Positions 50,614 to 59,539 of a stretch of 64,000 nt of DNA are shown one piece after another. The notes under the pieces were generated by a model. It worked only from the letters and a program-made list of their open reading frames with translations. It did not search any database and was not told the DNA's origin. This stretch comes from Sphingomonas sp. AP4-R1. GTDB taxonomy: Bacteria; Pseudomonadota; Alphaproteobacteria; Sphingomonadales; Sphingomonadaceae. Position numbers and translations under genes: made by a program. Numbering within the stretch: position 1 is the stretch's first letter; each line of letters opens with the position of its first letter. Location of the stretch: NCBI RefSeq assembly GCF_013113735.1, contig NZ_CP053346.1, positions 558,001-622,000 of the forward strand. Direction: 5' to 3'.

Positions 50614-51552
50614 CTACGCCTTCGCGGGCGCCTCGTCATCCTTGCGCCGCAACATGACGAGCAACGCCTGCGGATCGGCGCCCTCCGCGCGCAGTTCGGT
50701 AAGGCTTTTCGCCCCGTCGCGTTTCGCCAGCCGTCGCCCGTCCGGGCCGGTCAGCAGAGCATGGTGATGATAGAAAGGCGTCGGCAGTTCCAGCAGCGCC
50801 TGCAGCAGCCGATGCACATGCGTGGCCTCGAACAGGTCCGCGCCCCGCACCACATCGGTCACGCCCTGCGCGGCATCGTCGACCGTCACCGCCAGATGAT
50901 AGGAGGTCGGCGCATCCTTGCGCGCCAGCACGACATCGCCCTGCAACTCGGGCACGGCCCGGACCCGGCCGACAAACTCGTCCTGCCACCAAAGGCCCAC
51001 CTCACCCGTCATCCCGGCCTTGAGCCGGGATCCCGCTTCTTCCTTCTCCTCCGATGCCGGCGAGGCAGCGGGACCCCGGATCCAGTCCGGGGTGACGGAC
51101 GGAAGAGACGCCATCGCCCTCCCCATATCCAGCCGCCAGCAATGCGGCTGCCGCGCCAGCCGCTCCGCATCCAGGGGCAGCCCCCGACAGCTCCCCGGAT
51201 ACACCGGCGTCGCCCCATGCGGCGCAGCCGCGCTTTCCGCGATCTCAGCCCGCGTGCAGAAGCAGGGATAGACCAGCCCCCGCGCTTTCAGCCGCTCCAG
51301 CGCCTCCGCATACAGATCCAGCCGCTGTGACTGGCGCACCACAGGCCCGTCCCAATCGAGCCCCAGCCAGCGCAGATCCTCCTCGATCCCCGCGACATGC
51401 GCCTCGCGCGATCGGCCCGGATCGATATCCTCGATCCGCAGCAGAAAATGGCCGCCTTCCGCGCGCGCCAGATCGTGCGCGCGCACCGCCGAGAAGGCGT
51501 GCCCCAGATGCAGGCGCCCCGTCGGGCTGGGGGCGAAGCGAGAAATCACCAT
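50614..51552 (-). CDS. gluQ: Glutamyl-Q tRNA(Asp) synthetase with an in-frame palindromic insertion
   Basis: GluQ attaches glutamate to the queuosine base of tRNA-Asp. The 312-residue protein has the class I HIGH-like GRLHLGHAFSA, the zinc-site cysteines (YPCFCTRAEI and YPGSCRG), and the KMSKS-like GRRLAKRDGAKSL. Between RLDMGRAMA and GLWWQDEFVGRV, about 35 extra residues (149-183, with VTPDWIRGPA and SRLKAGMTG) are encoded by a family A repeat (51005-51101) kept open in frame. Typical family members lack them. All catalytic motifs are intact, so the protein may still work. Confidence 0.93.
   Translation of the reverse strand: MVISRFAPSPTGRLHLGHAFSAVRAHDLARAEGGHFLLRIEDIDPGRSREAHVAGIEEDLRWLGLDWDGPVVRQSQRLDLYAEALERLKARGLVYPCFCTRAEIAESAAAPHGATPVYPGSCRGLPLDAERLARQPHCWRLDMGRAMASLPSVTPDWIRGPAASPASEEKEEAGSRLKAGMTGEVGLWWQDEFVGRVRAVPELQGDVVLARKDAPTSYHLAVTVDDAAQGVTDVVRGADLFEATHVHRLLQALLELPTPFYHHHALLTGPDGRRLAKRDGAKSLTELRAEGADPQALLVMLRRKDDEAPAKA
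51005..51101. repeat. Palindromic repeat, family A, inside gluQ
   Basis: CGTCATCCCGGCCTTGAGCC with GGGATCCCGC and the inverse GCGGGACCCCGGATCC with AGTCCGGGGTGACGG form the two arms. It is 97 bases long and, with flanks, adds a multiple of three, so the gluQ frame stays open. Confidence 0.85.
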
Positions 51553-51737
51553 TGACAGGTCGAAGGACTCTTGACCGCGAATCGGGAGCCTGCTGCAATG
51601 CGGTTGTCACGCTTCGCTGGCAACGGGGATGACAACGGAGACGCGGCGGCCGACTGGCCCGGCGTTCCGGGTGCGACGGGACGGCGAAGCTTGTTCAGGA
51701 TGCCAAGGCTCCGTGCAAACGGAGGCCTGGTCGTTCC

Positions 51738-52304
51738 ATGTACCATCCCGATCTCATTCGCCATCCGGACGGGTGCCCCGCCCTCGTCCTGAACGCGGAT
51801 TATACCCCGCTCTCTTATTATCCGCTCAGCGTCTGGCCGTGGCAGACGGCGGTGAAGGCCGTGTTCCTCGAACGCGTCGACATCGTCTCGCATTATGAGC
51901 GGGAGGTGCGCAGCCCGAACCACAGCATCAAGCTACCCTCGGTGATCGCGCTGCGCCAATATGTGCGCCCCTCGGCGCATCCGGCGTTCACGCGCTTCAA
52001 CCTGTTCCTGCGCGATCGCTTCGCCTGCCAATATTGCGGCTCGCCCAGCGATCTCACCTTCGATCATGTCGTGCCGCGCGCCCAAGGGGGCCGCACGACG
52101 TGGGAGAATGTGTCGACGGCGTGCGCGCCCTGCAATCTGCGCAAGGGCGGCCGCACTCCCCGGCAGGCGGGCATGGCGCTGGCCGAATGGCCGTTCCGTC
52201 CGACGAGTTGGCAGCTGCAGGAAAACGGCCGCAGCTTCCCGCCCAATTATCTCCACACCAGCTGGCGCGACTGGCTGTACTGGGACATCGAGCTGGAGGC
52301 GTAG
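51738..52304 (+). CDS. HNH endonuclease domain protein
   Basis: The 188-residue protein has a zinc-HNH fold: CQYCG, then LTFDHVVPRAQGGRTTWENV, then CAPCNLRKGGRTP. The N-terminal half (CPALVLNADYTPLSYYPLSV) is the widespread single-domain housekeeping HNH family often seen outside restriction or mobile loci. No methyltransferase or phage gene is nearby. Its substrate is unknown. Confidence 0.88.
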   Translation: MYHPDLIRHPDGCPALVLNADYTPLSYYPLSVWPWQTAVKAVFLERVDIVSHYEREVRSPNHSIKLPSVIALRQYVRPSAHPAFTRFNLFLRDRFACQYCGSPSDLTFDHVVPRAQGGRTTWENVSTACAPCNLRKGGRTPRQAGMALAEWPFRPTSWQLQENGRSFPPNYLHTSWRDWLYWDIELEA

Positions 52305-52311
52305 GACCGTT

Positions 52312-52413
52312 CCGTTCGGTTCGAGCAGCTTCGAGCGCAGTCGATAAGCGACCGTCGAGAACCCTTCTCGACTGCGGTTCTCGACAGGCTCGAATCTTCG
52401 CTCGAAGCCACCG
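52312..52413. repeat. Palindromic repeat, family C
   Basis: CCGTTCGGTTCGAGCAGCTT and the inverse CTTCGCTCGAAGCCACCGG arms, with the inner GTCGAGAACCCTTCTCGAC hairpin, place it in family C. It sits between the convergent HNH and ECF genes. Confidence 0.75.
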
Positions 52414-52420
52414 GATCGGG

Positions 52421-53326
52421 CTAGGAAGCCTCCCGGATCACGCCCTGCTGGGCCAGCGCCGTCACCACATGGCGCAATTTGTCCGGGTTGCGCATCATGT
52501 AGATCGCCGCGACCTTGCCGTCGCGTATCTCCAGCGCGGTCGTCTGCAGCACGCCGCCGCGATCGTGCGTGATATATCCCGGCAAGCCATCGATCTCGAC
52601 CTGCGCCAGCATCACCGGCTTGTCGCGAAACTTGCGCGCGATGCCCGCGAACAGGCGCAGCACCTTCTCCATGCCCCGGATGATGTTGAGGAAGGCGATC
52701 ACCTTGCCGCCGCCGTCCGACCGCACGATCACGTCATCGGCCAGCATCGCGCGCAACGTCGCCACATCGCCATCGCGCGAGGCGGCGAAGAAGGCGCGCG
52801 CGATCCGGTCCGCCTCGGCCTGCTCCACCTTGAAGCGCGGTTTGGCCGCGTGGACGTGCGCGCGGGCCCGCACCGCCAGCTGGCGCACCGCCGCCGGATC
52901 GCGGTCCAGCGTCGCCGCGACATCGCCCAGCGCCTCGCCGAACACGTCGTGGAGCAGGAAGGTCGCGCGCTCCAGCGGCGAGAGTCGTTCCAGCGCCAGC
53001 ATCAGGGTCAGCGTCAGGTCGTCCGCCCCTGCGTCCTCCTCCTCGCGCGGATCGAACGCGCCCACCAGCGGATCGGGCAGCCACGCGCCGACATAGGCCT
53101 CGCGCCGCACCCGCGCCGATTTGGCATGATCCAGGCACAGCCGCGTCATGATCCGCGTGAGATAGGCGGCGGGCGCCTCCACCGCCTCCTCCGTGCGCGC
53201 CCAGCGCAGCCACGCCTCCTGCACCAGATCCTCGGCCTCGGCGAGCGAGCCCGTCATCCGATAGGCGAGACGCCGCAGCCGGGGCCGCTGCGCCTCGAAA
53301 TCGGCGAGGAGGCTGTCGGGCCTCAC
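52421..53326 (-). CDS. sigJ: ECF41-type sigma factor with fused SnoaL-like regulatory domain
   Basis: The 301-residue protein has ECF regions 2 and 4 (RRLAYRMTGSLAEAEDLVQE ... LERLSPLERATFLLHDVFGE), followed by a C-terminal SnoaL-like domain. The three diagnostic ECF41 motifs are recognisable: WLPDP after region 2, DGGGK in the middle of the extension, and NPDKL near the end. Such sigmas are autoregulated by this extension without an anti-sigma. It overlaps the stop of its CMD partner gene by 4 bases, and a consensus ECF41 promoter drives the pair. Confidence 0.94.
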   Translation of the reverse strand: MRPDSLLADFEAQRPRLRRLAYRMTGSLAEAEDLVQEAWLRWARTEEAVEAPAAYLTRIMTRLCLDHAKSARVRREAYVGAWLPDPLVGAFDPREEEDAGADDLTLTLMLALERLSPLERATFLLHDVFGEALGDVAATLDRDPAAVRQLAVRARAHVHAAKPRFKVEQAEADRIARAFFAASRDGDVATLRAMLADDVIVRSDGGGKVIAFLNIIRGMEKVLRLFAGIARKFRDKPVMLAQVEIDGLPGYITHDRGGVLQTTALEIRDGKVAAIYMMRNPDKLRHVVTALAQQGVIREAS

Positions 53327-53784
53327 TTATGCTCGATCGGATGGGCGAAGCGGAAGCTGATCGCCAGCCGGTTCCAGGCGTTGATCGCGCCGATCGCGAA
53401 GGTCAGCCTCACCTGTTCCTCCTCGTTGAATTCCGCCTTCAGCGCTTCGTAATCCGCATCCGGCACGCCCGTCTGGCTCACCAGAGTGACGGCCTCGGCC
53501 CAGCCGAAGGCGGCGCGCTCGCGGGCGCTGTAATAACCGGATTCGCGCCACGCGGCGAGGACGTGGAGCTTCATGTCGTCCACGCCCATCTTGCGGAGGT
53601 CGCTGCTGTGCATGTGCAGGCAGAAGGCGCAGCCGTTGATCTGCGACACGCGCAGCTTGATCAGCTCGAGCAGGTCCGGTTCGAGGCCGGACGTCTTGAA
53701 GCTCTCCTCCAGCGCCATCATCGCGGCGAGCTGATCGGGCGCGAGCTTATAGGCCTGGACGTTGCGAATGCGGGGCGTCGTCAT
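53323..53784 (-). CDS. Carboxymuconolactone decarboxylase (AhpD-like) family protein, ECF41 partner
   Basis: The 153-residue protein has the CMD/AhpD fold with the redox motif CAFCLHMHSSDL (CxxC then His). That motif fits a peroxidase or reductase role in oxidative stress. Genes of this family are the typical regulated neighbour of ECF41 sigma factors. ATG 53784 gives MTTPRIRNVQAY; the longer frame to 53985 reads through the promoter and a repeat. The physiological substrate is unknown. Confidence 0.93.
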   Translation of the reverse strand: MTTPRIRNVQAYKLAPDQLAAMMALEESFKTSGLEPDLLELIKLRVSQINGCAFCLHMHSSDLRKMGVDDMKLHVLAAWRESGYYSARERAAFGWAEAVTLVSQTGVPDADYEALKAEFNEEEQVRLTFAIGAINAWNRLAISFRFAHPIEHK

Positions 53785-53831
53785 CGTCTGTCTCCTCGGG
53801 AAGAGCGCGCAACCTGCGCGTCTGAGGATTT

Positions 53832-53858
53832 GACGAGGCGGCCGTGCCCGGTGTGACA
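53832..53858 (-). promoter_or_regulatory. ECF41 consensus promoter of the CMD-sigma operon
   Basis: On the minus strand TGTCACA (53858-53852), a 16-base spacer and CGTC (53835-53832) match the described ECF41 promoter exactly. It lies 48 bases upstream of the CMD start, indicating autoregulation by the sigma factor in the same operon. Confidence 0.85.
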
Positions 53859-53879
53859 TGGCCCGCAATTTTTTCTCAT

Positions 53880-53990
53880 CCGTTCGCTTCGAGCAGCATC
53901 GAGCTTGTCGAGATGCGACCGTCGAGAAGCCGGTGTGAGACTTCTCGACTACGATCTCGACAGGCTCGATCTCCGCTCGAAGCAAACGGG
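53880..53990. repeat. Palindromic repeat, family C, after pepN
   Basis: CCGTTCGCTTCGAGCAGCAT and the inverse CTCCGCTCGAAGCAAACGGG are the arms; it shares most of its sequence with the copy inside fliP (GTCGAGATGCGACCGTCGAG and CTCGACTACGATCTCGACA). It lies just beyond the pepN stop. Confidence 0.8.
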
Positions 53991-53997
53991 GGAGGGA

Positions 53998-56601
53998 TTA
54001 CCCCAGGCTCTTCGAAACCTGCTCGAACACATCTTTCGAAAGCCCCGGCGCGGCCAGGATCCGCTCCAGCTCACCGCGCATCAATGTCGCCCGCACCGGC
54101 TCGTAGCGGCGCCAGCGGCCGAGGCTCGGCACCAGTCGCGCCGCCGTCTGCGGATTGAGCCGGTCCACGCCCAGGATCATATCCGCCACGAAGCGATAGC
54201 CCCGCCCCGACACATCGTGGAACGCGCGCTGGTTCACCGCGAACGCGCCCACCAGCGAGCGCAGCCGGTTGGGATTGGCGATCGTGAAATCGGGGTGGCG
54301 CGCCAGCGCCTCCACCTTCTCCGGCGTATCCAGCCGCGTGGACAGCGCCTGCGTGGTGAACCATTTGTCGATCACCAGAGCATCGCCCGCATAGCGATCG
54401 TGGAAATCGGCCAGCGCCCGCTCGCGCTCCACGCCCTCATTGTTGGCCAGCACGCCCATCGCGCCCTGGCGGTCGGTCATATTGTCCGAATCCCGATATT
54501 GGGCGAAGGCCAGCTCGGCCCAGTCGGGCGCCTTGGCGGCGGCGATGAAGCCCAAAGCCACCGTCCGCAGCCGCCGCAGCCCCTTGGCACTGGGGCTGTA
54601 TTCGTAGCGATTGGCCTGCGCGCGCGCATAGGCATCGCGCCACAGATCGAGCAGTTCGGTGCCCAGATCGTTGCGCAGCGCCTCGCGCACCACCGCGACC
54701 TTCTCGGGGTCCACCACCTCCAGCTGATCGCCGATGAACGCTTCGGACGGCAGCAGCACCGCCTCCGCCACGAACGCCGCGTCCAGATGCGGATCGGTCA
54801 GCGTGTTCCGCACCGCATCGATCACGCCGGCATGATCCACCGTCTGCCCGCGCGCGGCAGCGACGAGCGTGTCCAGCATCAGCTGCTGCATCGCCTCATA
54901 GCGCGCGAACGGATCCTCGTCGTGCGCCGACAGGAACGCCAGATCGGCCGGCCCGCGATCCGTCTCCAGACAGATAGGCGCGGAGAAGCCGTGGTTGATC
55001 GAGAGGATCGGCGCCTCGGTCAGCCCGTCGAACAGCACTTCCTTCTCGGCCTCGTCGAGGATCACGAGCTGCTCGCCGCCCATCGCCTTGCCGCTCGCGG
55101 CGCCCAGCAGGGCGAGCTTGAGCGGGATCGGCATCGGCAGTTTCTCGGGCTGGCCCGGCGTCGGCGGCACGGTCTGCGTGAGCAGCAGGCGCGCGCGACC
55201 GCCCGGCGCGTCCGTCTCCAGCACCGCCTTCACGCGCGGCGTGCCCGCCTGCGTATACCAGAGGCGGAAGCGCGAGAGATCGGCCCCCGACGCATCCTCC
55301 ATCGCGACGATGAAATCCTCGCAGGTGGCGGCGTGGCCGTCATGCCGGTCGAAATAGAGATCGGTGCCCGCGCGGAAGCCCTCGTCGCCCAGGATCAGCT
55401 TCATCATGCGGATCACTTCGGCGCCCTTGTTGTAGATGGTCGCCGTGTAGAAGTTGCTGATCTCGATATAGGAATCCGGCCGGATCGGATGCGCGAGCGG
55501 GCCCGCATCCTCCGGGAACTGGGCCGCGCGAAGCGCGCGCACATCCTCGATCCGCTTGACCGCCGGGCTGCCCTGATCGGCCGAGAATTGCTGGTCGCGC
55601 AGCACCGTGAAGCCCTCCTTCAGGGAGAGCTGGAACCAGTCCCGGCAGGTGACGCGATTGCCCGACCAATTGTGGAAATATTCGTGCGCGACCACGCCCG
55701 CAATCGCATCGAAATCCGCATCCGTCGCCGTATCCGGATCGGCGAGGATGTAGCGCGAATTGAAGATGTTGAGGCCTTTATTCTCCATCGCGCCGAAGTT
55801 GAAATCGGAAACGGCGACGATGTTGAACACGGCCAGATCATATTCGCGGCCGTAAACGCGCTCGTCCCACGCCATGCTGGCCTTCAGGCTGGCCATCGCA
55901 TGTTCGGTCTTGGCCAGATCCGCCTCGCGCACCCAGATGCCGAGATCGATCGTGCGGCCGCTGCGCGTGACGAAGCTGTCCGCGTTGCAGGCCAGATCGC
56001 CCGCTACGAGAGCAAACAGATAGCAGGGCTTGGGGAAGGGATCGCGCCACAAAGCATAATGGCGCCCGCCCGGCAGGTCGCCCGCATCCATATGATCGCC
56101 ATTGGAAAGCAGCACCGGATAGCGCGCCCGCTCCGCCTCCATCCGCACCGTGTAGCGGCTCAGCACATCGGGCCGATCGGGGAAGAAGGTGATGCGGCGA
56201 AAGCCCTCCGCCTCGCATTGCGTGCAGAGCAGGCCGCCGCTTTCATAGAGGCCCATCAGCGTCGAATTGGCCGAGGGCGCGATCTGCACCTCGGTCTCGA
56301 TCAGATGGTCCGTGCCCGGCAGATCGATCACCAGCTGATCGCCGTCGAGCCGCCAGGCGTCGTGCAATTCCTCGCCATCGATCGAGACGCTGATCGGGGT
56401 CAGCCCGCCGCCGCCGTCCAGCCGCAGCGGGCGCGCATGCGTGCCCTGCCGCCGCACCGTGAGCTTCGCCTTCACGCGCGTCGCATCGGCGCCCAGCTGA
56501 AAATCCAGCGCGATCTCCGGCACCAGCCAGTCGGGCGGCCGATAATCCTCCCGGCGAATGACGGGCGGCGTGGCGGAAACGGGGGCTGCGGCATCAAGCA
56601 T
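53998..56601 (-). CDS. pepN: Aminopeptidase N (M1 family)
   Basis: PepN is a cytoplasmic zinc aminopeptidase that degrades peptides. The 867-residue protein has the exopeptidase motif GAMENKG (about 270-276) and the zinc site HEYFHNW starting at residue 306, with the downstream Glu in LKEGFTVLRDQQF. Length and the C-terminal helical domain match the enterobacterial-type PepN. It is a single gene flanked by repeats. Confidence 0.97.
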   Translation of the reverse strand: MLDAAAPVSATPPVIRREDYRPPDWLVPEIALDFQLGADATRVKAKLTVRRQGTHARPLRLDGGGGLTPISVSIDGEELHDAWRLDGDQLVIDLPGTDHLIETEVQIAPSANSTLMGLYESGGLLCTQCEAEGFRRITFFPDRPDVLSRYTVRMEAERARYPVLLSNGDHMDAGDLPGGRHYALWRDPFPKPCYLFALVAGDLACNADSFVTRSGRTIDLGIWVREADLAKTEHAMASLKASMAWDERVYGREYDLAVFNIVAVSDFNFGAMENKGLNIFNSRYILADPDTATDADFDAIAGVVAHEYFHNWSGNRVTCRDWFQLSLKEGFTVLRDQQFSADQGSPAVKRIEDVRALRAAQFPEDAGPLAHPIRPDSYIEISNFYTATIYNKGAEVIRMMKLILGDEGFRAGTDLYFDRHDGHAATCEDFIVAMEDASGADLSRFRLWYTQAGTPRVKAVLETDAPGGRARLLLTQTVPPTPGQPEKLPMPIPLKLALLGAASGKAMGGEQLVILDEAEKEVLFDGLTEAPILSINHGFSAPICLETDRGPADLAFLSAHDEDPFARYEAMQQLMLDTLVAAARGQTVDHAGVIDAVRNTLTDPHLDAAFVAEAVLLPSEAFIGDQLEVVDPEKVAVVREALRNDLGTELLDLWRDAYARAQANRYEYSPSAKGLRRLRTVALGFIAAAKAPDWAELAFAQYRDSDNMTDRQGAMGVLANNEGVERERALADFHDRYAGDALVIDKWFTTQALSTRLDTPEKVEALARHPDFTIANPNRLRSLVGAFAVNQRAFHDVSGRGYRFVADMILGVDRLNPQTAARLVPSLGRWRRYEPVRATLMRGELERILAAPGLSKDVFEQVSKSLG

Positions 56602-56684
56602 CCGGAGGATGTATGGCGATGCGGCAGGGGATGGAAGGCCCTAAGAAAGGCGAACTCTCAACCTATCGCGTCGCAGGCTTACAG

Positions 56685-56769
56685 TCCGTTTACTTCGAAC
56701 GAAGGTTCGAGCGTGCCGAGAACCGAAGTCGAGACGCGGTTTCGACAGGATCGAACCAAACCGAATGAC
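56685..56769. repeat. Palindromic repeat, family C, diverged
   Basis: The arms GTCCGTTTACTTCGAAC and GATCGAACCAAACCGAATGAC are only partly complementary; inner GTTCGAG and CGAAGTCGAG segments fit family C. It lies in the divergent pepN-SDR gap. Confidence 0.55.
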
Positions 56770-56785
56770 AGTTTAGGACAGCATC

Positions 56786-57601
56786 ATGCGACTGATCCTC
56801 TTCGGCCCCGGCTACACCGGCGCGCGCATCCTCACCGCCGCCGAGGCGCAGGGCGCGATCGTGATCCCCTTCGGCCGCTCCGCCGATCCGAACGAGGTCC
56901 GCGCCGCGCTCGCCGCCGCCACGCACATCCTCTCCACCGTCCCGCCCGAAGGCGAGGCCGATTCGATCCTTTCGGCCTATGCCGCTGAAATCGCACGTGT
57001 GCCCTGGATCGGCTACCTTTCCTCCACCGGCGTCTATGGCGACACGGGCGGCGCGTGGGTCGATGAGAGCGCGCCGCTCGCCGGTCGCCGCGGCCCGCGC
57101 ATCATCGCCGATCTGGCGTGGCAGGCGATCGGCGCGCGCGTGTTCCGCCTGCCCGGAATCTACGGCCCCGGCCGTTCGATCCTCGATCGCGTGGCGGCGG
57201 GGCAGGCGCACCGGATCGACCTGCCCGAACAGGTCTTCAGCCGCGTGCATGTCGACGACATCGCGAGCGCGGTGATGCTGGCGACCACCAGCGGCGCGCC
57301 GGGAGTAACTAATCTCGCCGACGATCTGCCCGCTCCGCAAAATGCGCTGGTGGAGCTGGCCTGCGCCGCGCTCGGCCTGCCTCTGCCCCCGCTGCAGACG
57401 CTGGAGCAGGCGAATCTCTCGCCCGCCGCGCGCGCTTTCTATGCCGAGAATCGCCGCGTCGCGAACGGCAAGGCCCGGCGCGAACTCGGCTGGCGGCCGC
57501 TTTACCCCACCTATCGCGCGGGGCTGCGCGCCCTCATCGCCACGAGCAATCCGGCCAGCGCGAGCGTGGCGCCCGCCGCCGCCGTCGCGGTCCAGCGATA
57601 G
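56786..57601 (+). CDS. NAD(P)-binding SDR/epimerase-like protein
   Basis: The 271-residue protein has an N-terminal Rossmann nucleotide site (RLILFGPGYTGARIL) and an extended-SDR-like body. Features include YLSSTGVYGDTGGAWVDESA, VFRLPGIYGPGRSILDRV and FSRVHVDDIASAVML. It resembles the YeeZ group, whose substrate is not established. Its last 30 codons overlap the 3' end of the opposite DMT gene, so its C-terminus (RALIATSNPASASVAPAAAV) may be an extension beyond the ancestral end. Confidence 0.85.
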   Translation: MRLILFGPGYTGARILTAAEAQGAIVIPFGRSADPNEVRAALAAATHILSTVPPEGEADSILSAYAAEIARVPWIGYLSSTGVYGDTGGAWVDESAPLAGRRGPRIIADLAWQAIGARVFRLPGIYGPGRSILDRVAAGQAHRIDLPEQVFSRVHVDDIASAVMLATTSGAPGVTNLADDLPAPQNALVELACAALGLPLPPLQTLEQANLSPAARAFYAENRRVANGKARRELGWRPLYPTYRAGLRALIATSNPASASVAPAAAVAVQR

Positions 57602-58431
57602 CCCTCGAACATCGTCGAGAGCGCCATCGCCACCACCGGGATCAGCACGCCGACATAGCCCGCCCGCGCCGGGCCGACGCGCCGGATCAGCCCGAAATAG
57701 AGACTGAAGGTGAGCGCGGAGCCGATCAGCGCCAGATACAGCACGCCCGCGATATAGGCGGGTGCGAGCGGAAAGCGCGGCGGCCAGTCGGTAAGGCAGG
57801 CGAGCGCGACATCGATGACCGCGCCATAGGCCATCGACCAGGCCAGCAACGTCGGCGCGGGCAATGCGCGCGCCCGCTGCGTCGCCTGCAGCACGTTGGC
57901 GGTGGAGGCCGACATCACGCCCCCCAGCGACAGCGCCACGCCCAGCAGCACGCGGCCCCGGTCGGCCGCATCGCGCCCCAGTTCATGCGCGAACAGCAAA
58001 GCCAGCCCGGCAATCGCGACCGCCGATCCGATCAGGAAGCGCCGCGACACCGCCTGCCCCAGAAAGGCGCGCGCGAACAAGGCGTTGGGCACCAGCAGCA
58101 GCGCCGAGACGATCGCGACGAGGCCCGAGGCGATCTGCGCCTCCGCGCCATAGACGAACAGGTAATTGACGACGAACTGGGTGACGCCCACCACCAGCGC
58201 CAGCCCATGCGCGGCGCGCGGCAGCAGCAGGGGCGCGCGCATCGCCGCCGCCACCCCGAACATCGCCACCGCCCCCAGCAGGAAGCGCCACGCGATCGAC
58301 CAGGCGGCCGGCGCATAGGCCAGCTGGGTCGTGATGACGAACCACGTCGATCCCCACACCAAGGTCGAGATCAGGAAGGGCAGCGCCACCCCCGCCTGCA
58401 CCTGCGCGGGCAGCGGCCTGCCCCACCTCAT
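57511..58431 (-). CDS. DMT-family (EamA) permease
   Basis: The 306-residue protein has about ten membrane segments in two EamA repeats. Typical motifs are STLVWGSTWFVI near the start and LALIGSALTFSLYFGLIRRV with VGVLIPVVAMALSTMFEGYR in the second repeat. It is a small-molecule exporter or importer; the substrate is unknown. It overlaps the threonine aldolase stop by 4 bases, so the two are probably co-transcribed. It converges with the SDR gene in a 91-base overlap. Confidence 0.9.
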   Translation of the reverse strand: MRWGRPLPAQVQAGVALPFLISTLVWGSTWFVITTQLAYAPAAWSIAWRFLLGAVAMFGVAAAMRAPLLLPRAAHGLALVVGVTQFVVNYLFVYGAEAQIASGLVAIVSALLLVPNALFARAFLGQAVSRRFLIGSAVAIAGLALLFAHELGRDAADRGRVLLGVALSLGGVMSASTANVLQATQRARALPAPTLLAWSMAYGAVIDVALACLTDWPPRFPLAPAYIAGVLYLALIGSALTFSLYFGLIRRVGPARAGYVGVLIPVVAMALSTMFEGYRWTATAAAGATLALAGLLVAMRARSPAR

Positions 58432-59429
58432 AACGCGCCGATCGCGGCGGCCAGCGCCGCCACCTCGCCCGTGTCGCTGGCCCAATGGGTGACGAGGCGG
58501 ATCTCGCCCTCGGCCCAGTCGTAAAAGTCGAAGCCCTTCGCCCGCAGCGCCGCCGCCTCGGCCGCCGTCGCCTTCAGGAACACCTCGTTCGCCTGCACCG
58601 GATGCAGCAGCCGCGCGCCGGCGGCTTCCGCCAGCATCGTCGCCGCCGCATTGGCCGAACGCCCCGTCTCCAGCCACAGATCGCCGTCCAGCATCGCGTG
58701 AATCTGCGCCGCCAGATAGCGGCCCTTGGACAGCAGATGCCCCGCACGCTTGCGACGGCGCTTCGTATCCTCGACCAGCTTCGTATCGAAGAAAACGAGC
58801 GCCTCCGCCGAAAGCCCGCCCGTCTTCACAAAGCCGAAGCTCAGCACGTCCACGCCTGCGTCGCAGGTCAACTCGGCCGGCGAGCAGCCGAGCGTGGCGA
58901 CCGCATTGGCGAAGCGCGCGCCATCCATATGGAAGCCCCAGCCGCGCTGCCTGGCCAGCGCGCCCAAGGCCGCCACCTCGTCCGGCGTATAGACGCAGCC
59001 ATATTCGCTGGCATTGGTGATCGAGAGCGCATGCGGCTGCACGCGGTGCACGTCGTTCGCGATCGCATCCGCCGTCGCCTTCACCGTCTCGGGCGTCACC
59101 TTCGCCCCCGCCCCCTCACACAGCAGCAGCTTCGCGCCATGCGTGAAGAATTCGGGCGCGCCGCATTCGTCATTCTGGATGTGCGCGTCGCGGTGGCACA
59201 GCACGCCGCCGAAGGGCGGGCAGAGCGCCGCCAGCGCCAGCGAATTGGCCGCCGTGCCGGTGGGGATCCAGATCGCCGCCACCTCCCGCCCGAACACATC
59301 GGAGAAGCGCGCGTCCAGCGCCTTGCTCAGCGCATCGCCGTCATACGCGGTATCGACCGCGTCGGCGGCCTGCATCGCGGCGAAGACGGCGGGATGGACG
59401 GGGGCGGCATTGTCGGAAAAGAAGCGCAT
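58428..59429 (-). CDS. ltaE: Low-specificity L-threonine aldolase
   Basis: The PLP enzyme cleaves L-threonine or L-allo-threonine to glycine and acetaldehyde. The 333-residue protein starts MRFFSDNAAPVHPAVFAAM and has IPTGTAANSLALAAL for cofactor binding, FHMDGARFANA with the PLP-pairing Asp, and the lysine in LSFGFVKTGGLSAEALVF. It is followed by the DMT gene with a 4-base overlap. Confidence 0.93.
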   Translation of the reverse strand: MRFFSDNAAPVHPAVFAAMQAADAVDTAYDGDALSKALDARFSDVFGREVAAIWIPTGTAANSLALAALCPPFGGVLCHRDAHIQNDECGAPEFFTHGAKLLLCEGAGAKVTPETVKATADAIANDVHRVQPHALSITNASEYGCVYTPDEVAALGALARQRGWGFHMDGARFANAVATLGCSPAELTCDAGVDVLSFGFVKTGGLSAEALVFFDTKLVEDTKRRRKRAGHLLSKGRYLAAQIHAMLDGDLWLETGRSANAAATMLAEAAGARLLHPVQANEVFLKATAAEAAALRAKGFDFYDWAEGEIRLVTHWASDTGEVAALAAAIGAL

Positions 59430-59539
59430 GCCGCCGCTTGTGGCGTCACCGCCCTCCAAGTCAACAAAGCGGCAGACCATTTGCGGCAACGCCCCGCGCG
59501 TTCCGGCGTTTTCGTCGCAGCACGCGATGGAGATCCGCC

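Noticed and set aside
51738..52304. The HNH gene as part of a restriction or defence system
   Set aside because: It belongs to the common stand-alone HNH family, and no methyltransferase, helicase or toxin gene is nearby.
53785..53985. N-terminal extension of the CMD protein to 53985
   Set aside because: The extension reads through the ECF41 promoter and a palindromic repeat; the family start is at 53784.
53905..56988. A 1027-residue plus-strand frame opposite pepN
   Set aside because: Arg/His-rich shadow frame; pepN on the minus strand has intact catalytic motifs.
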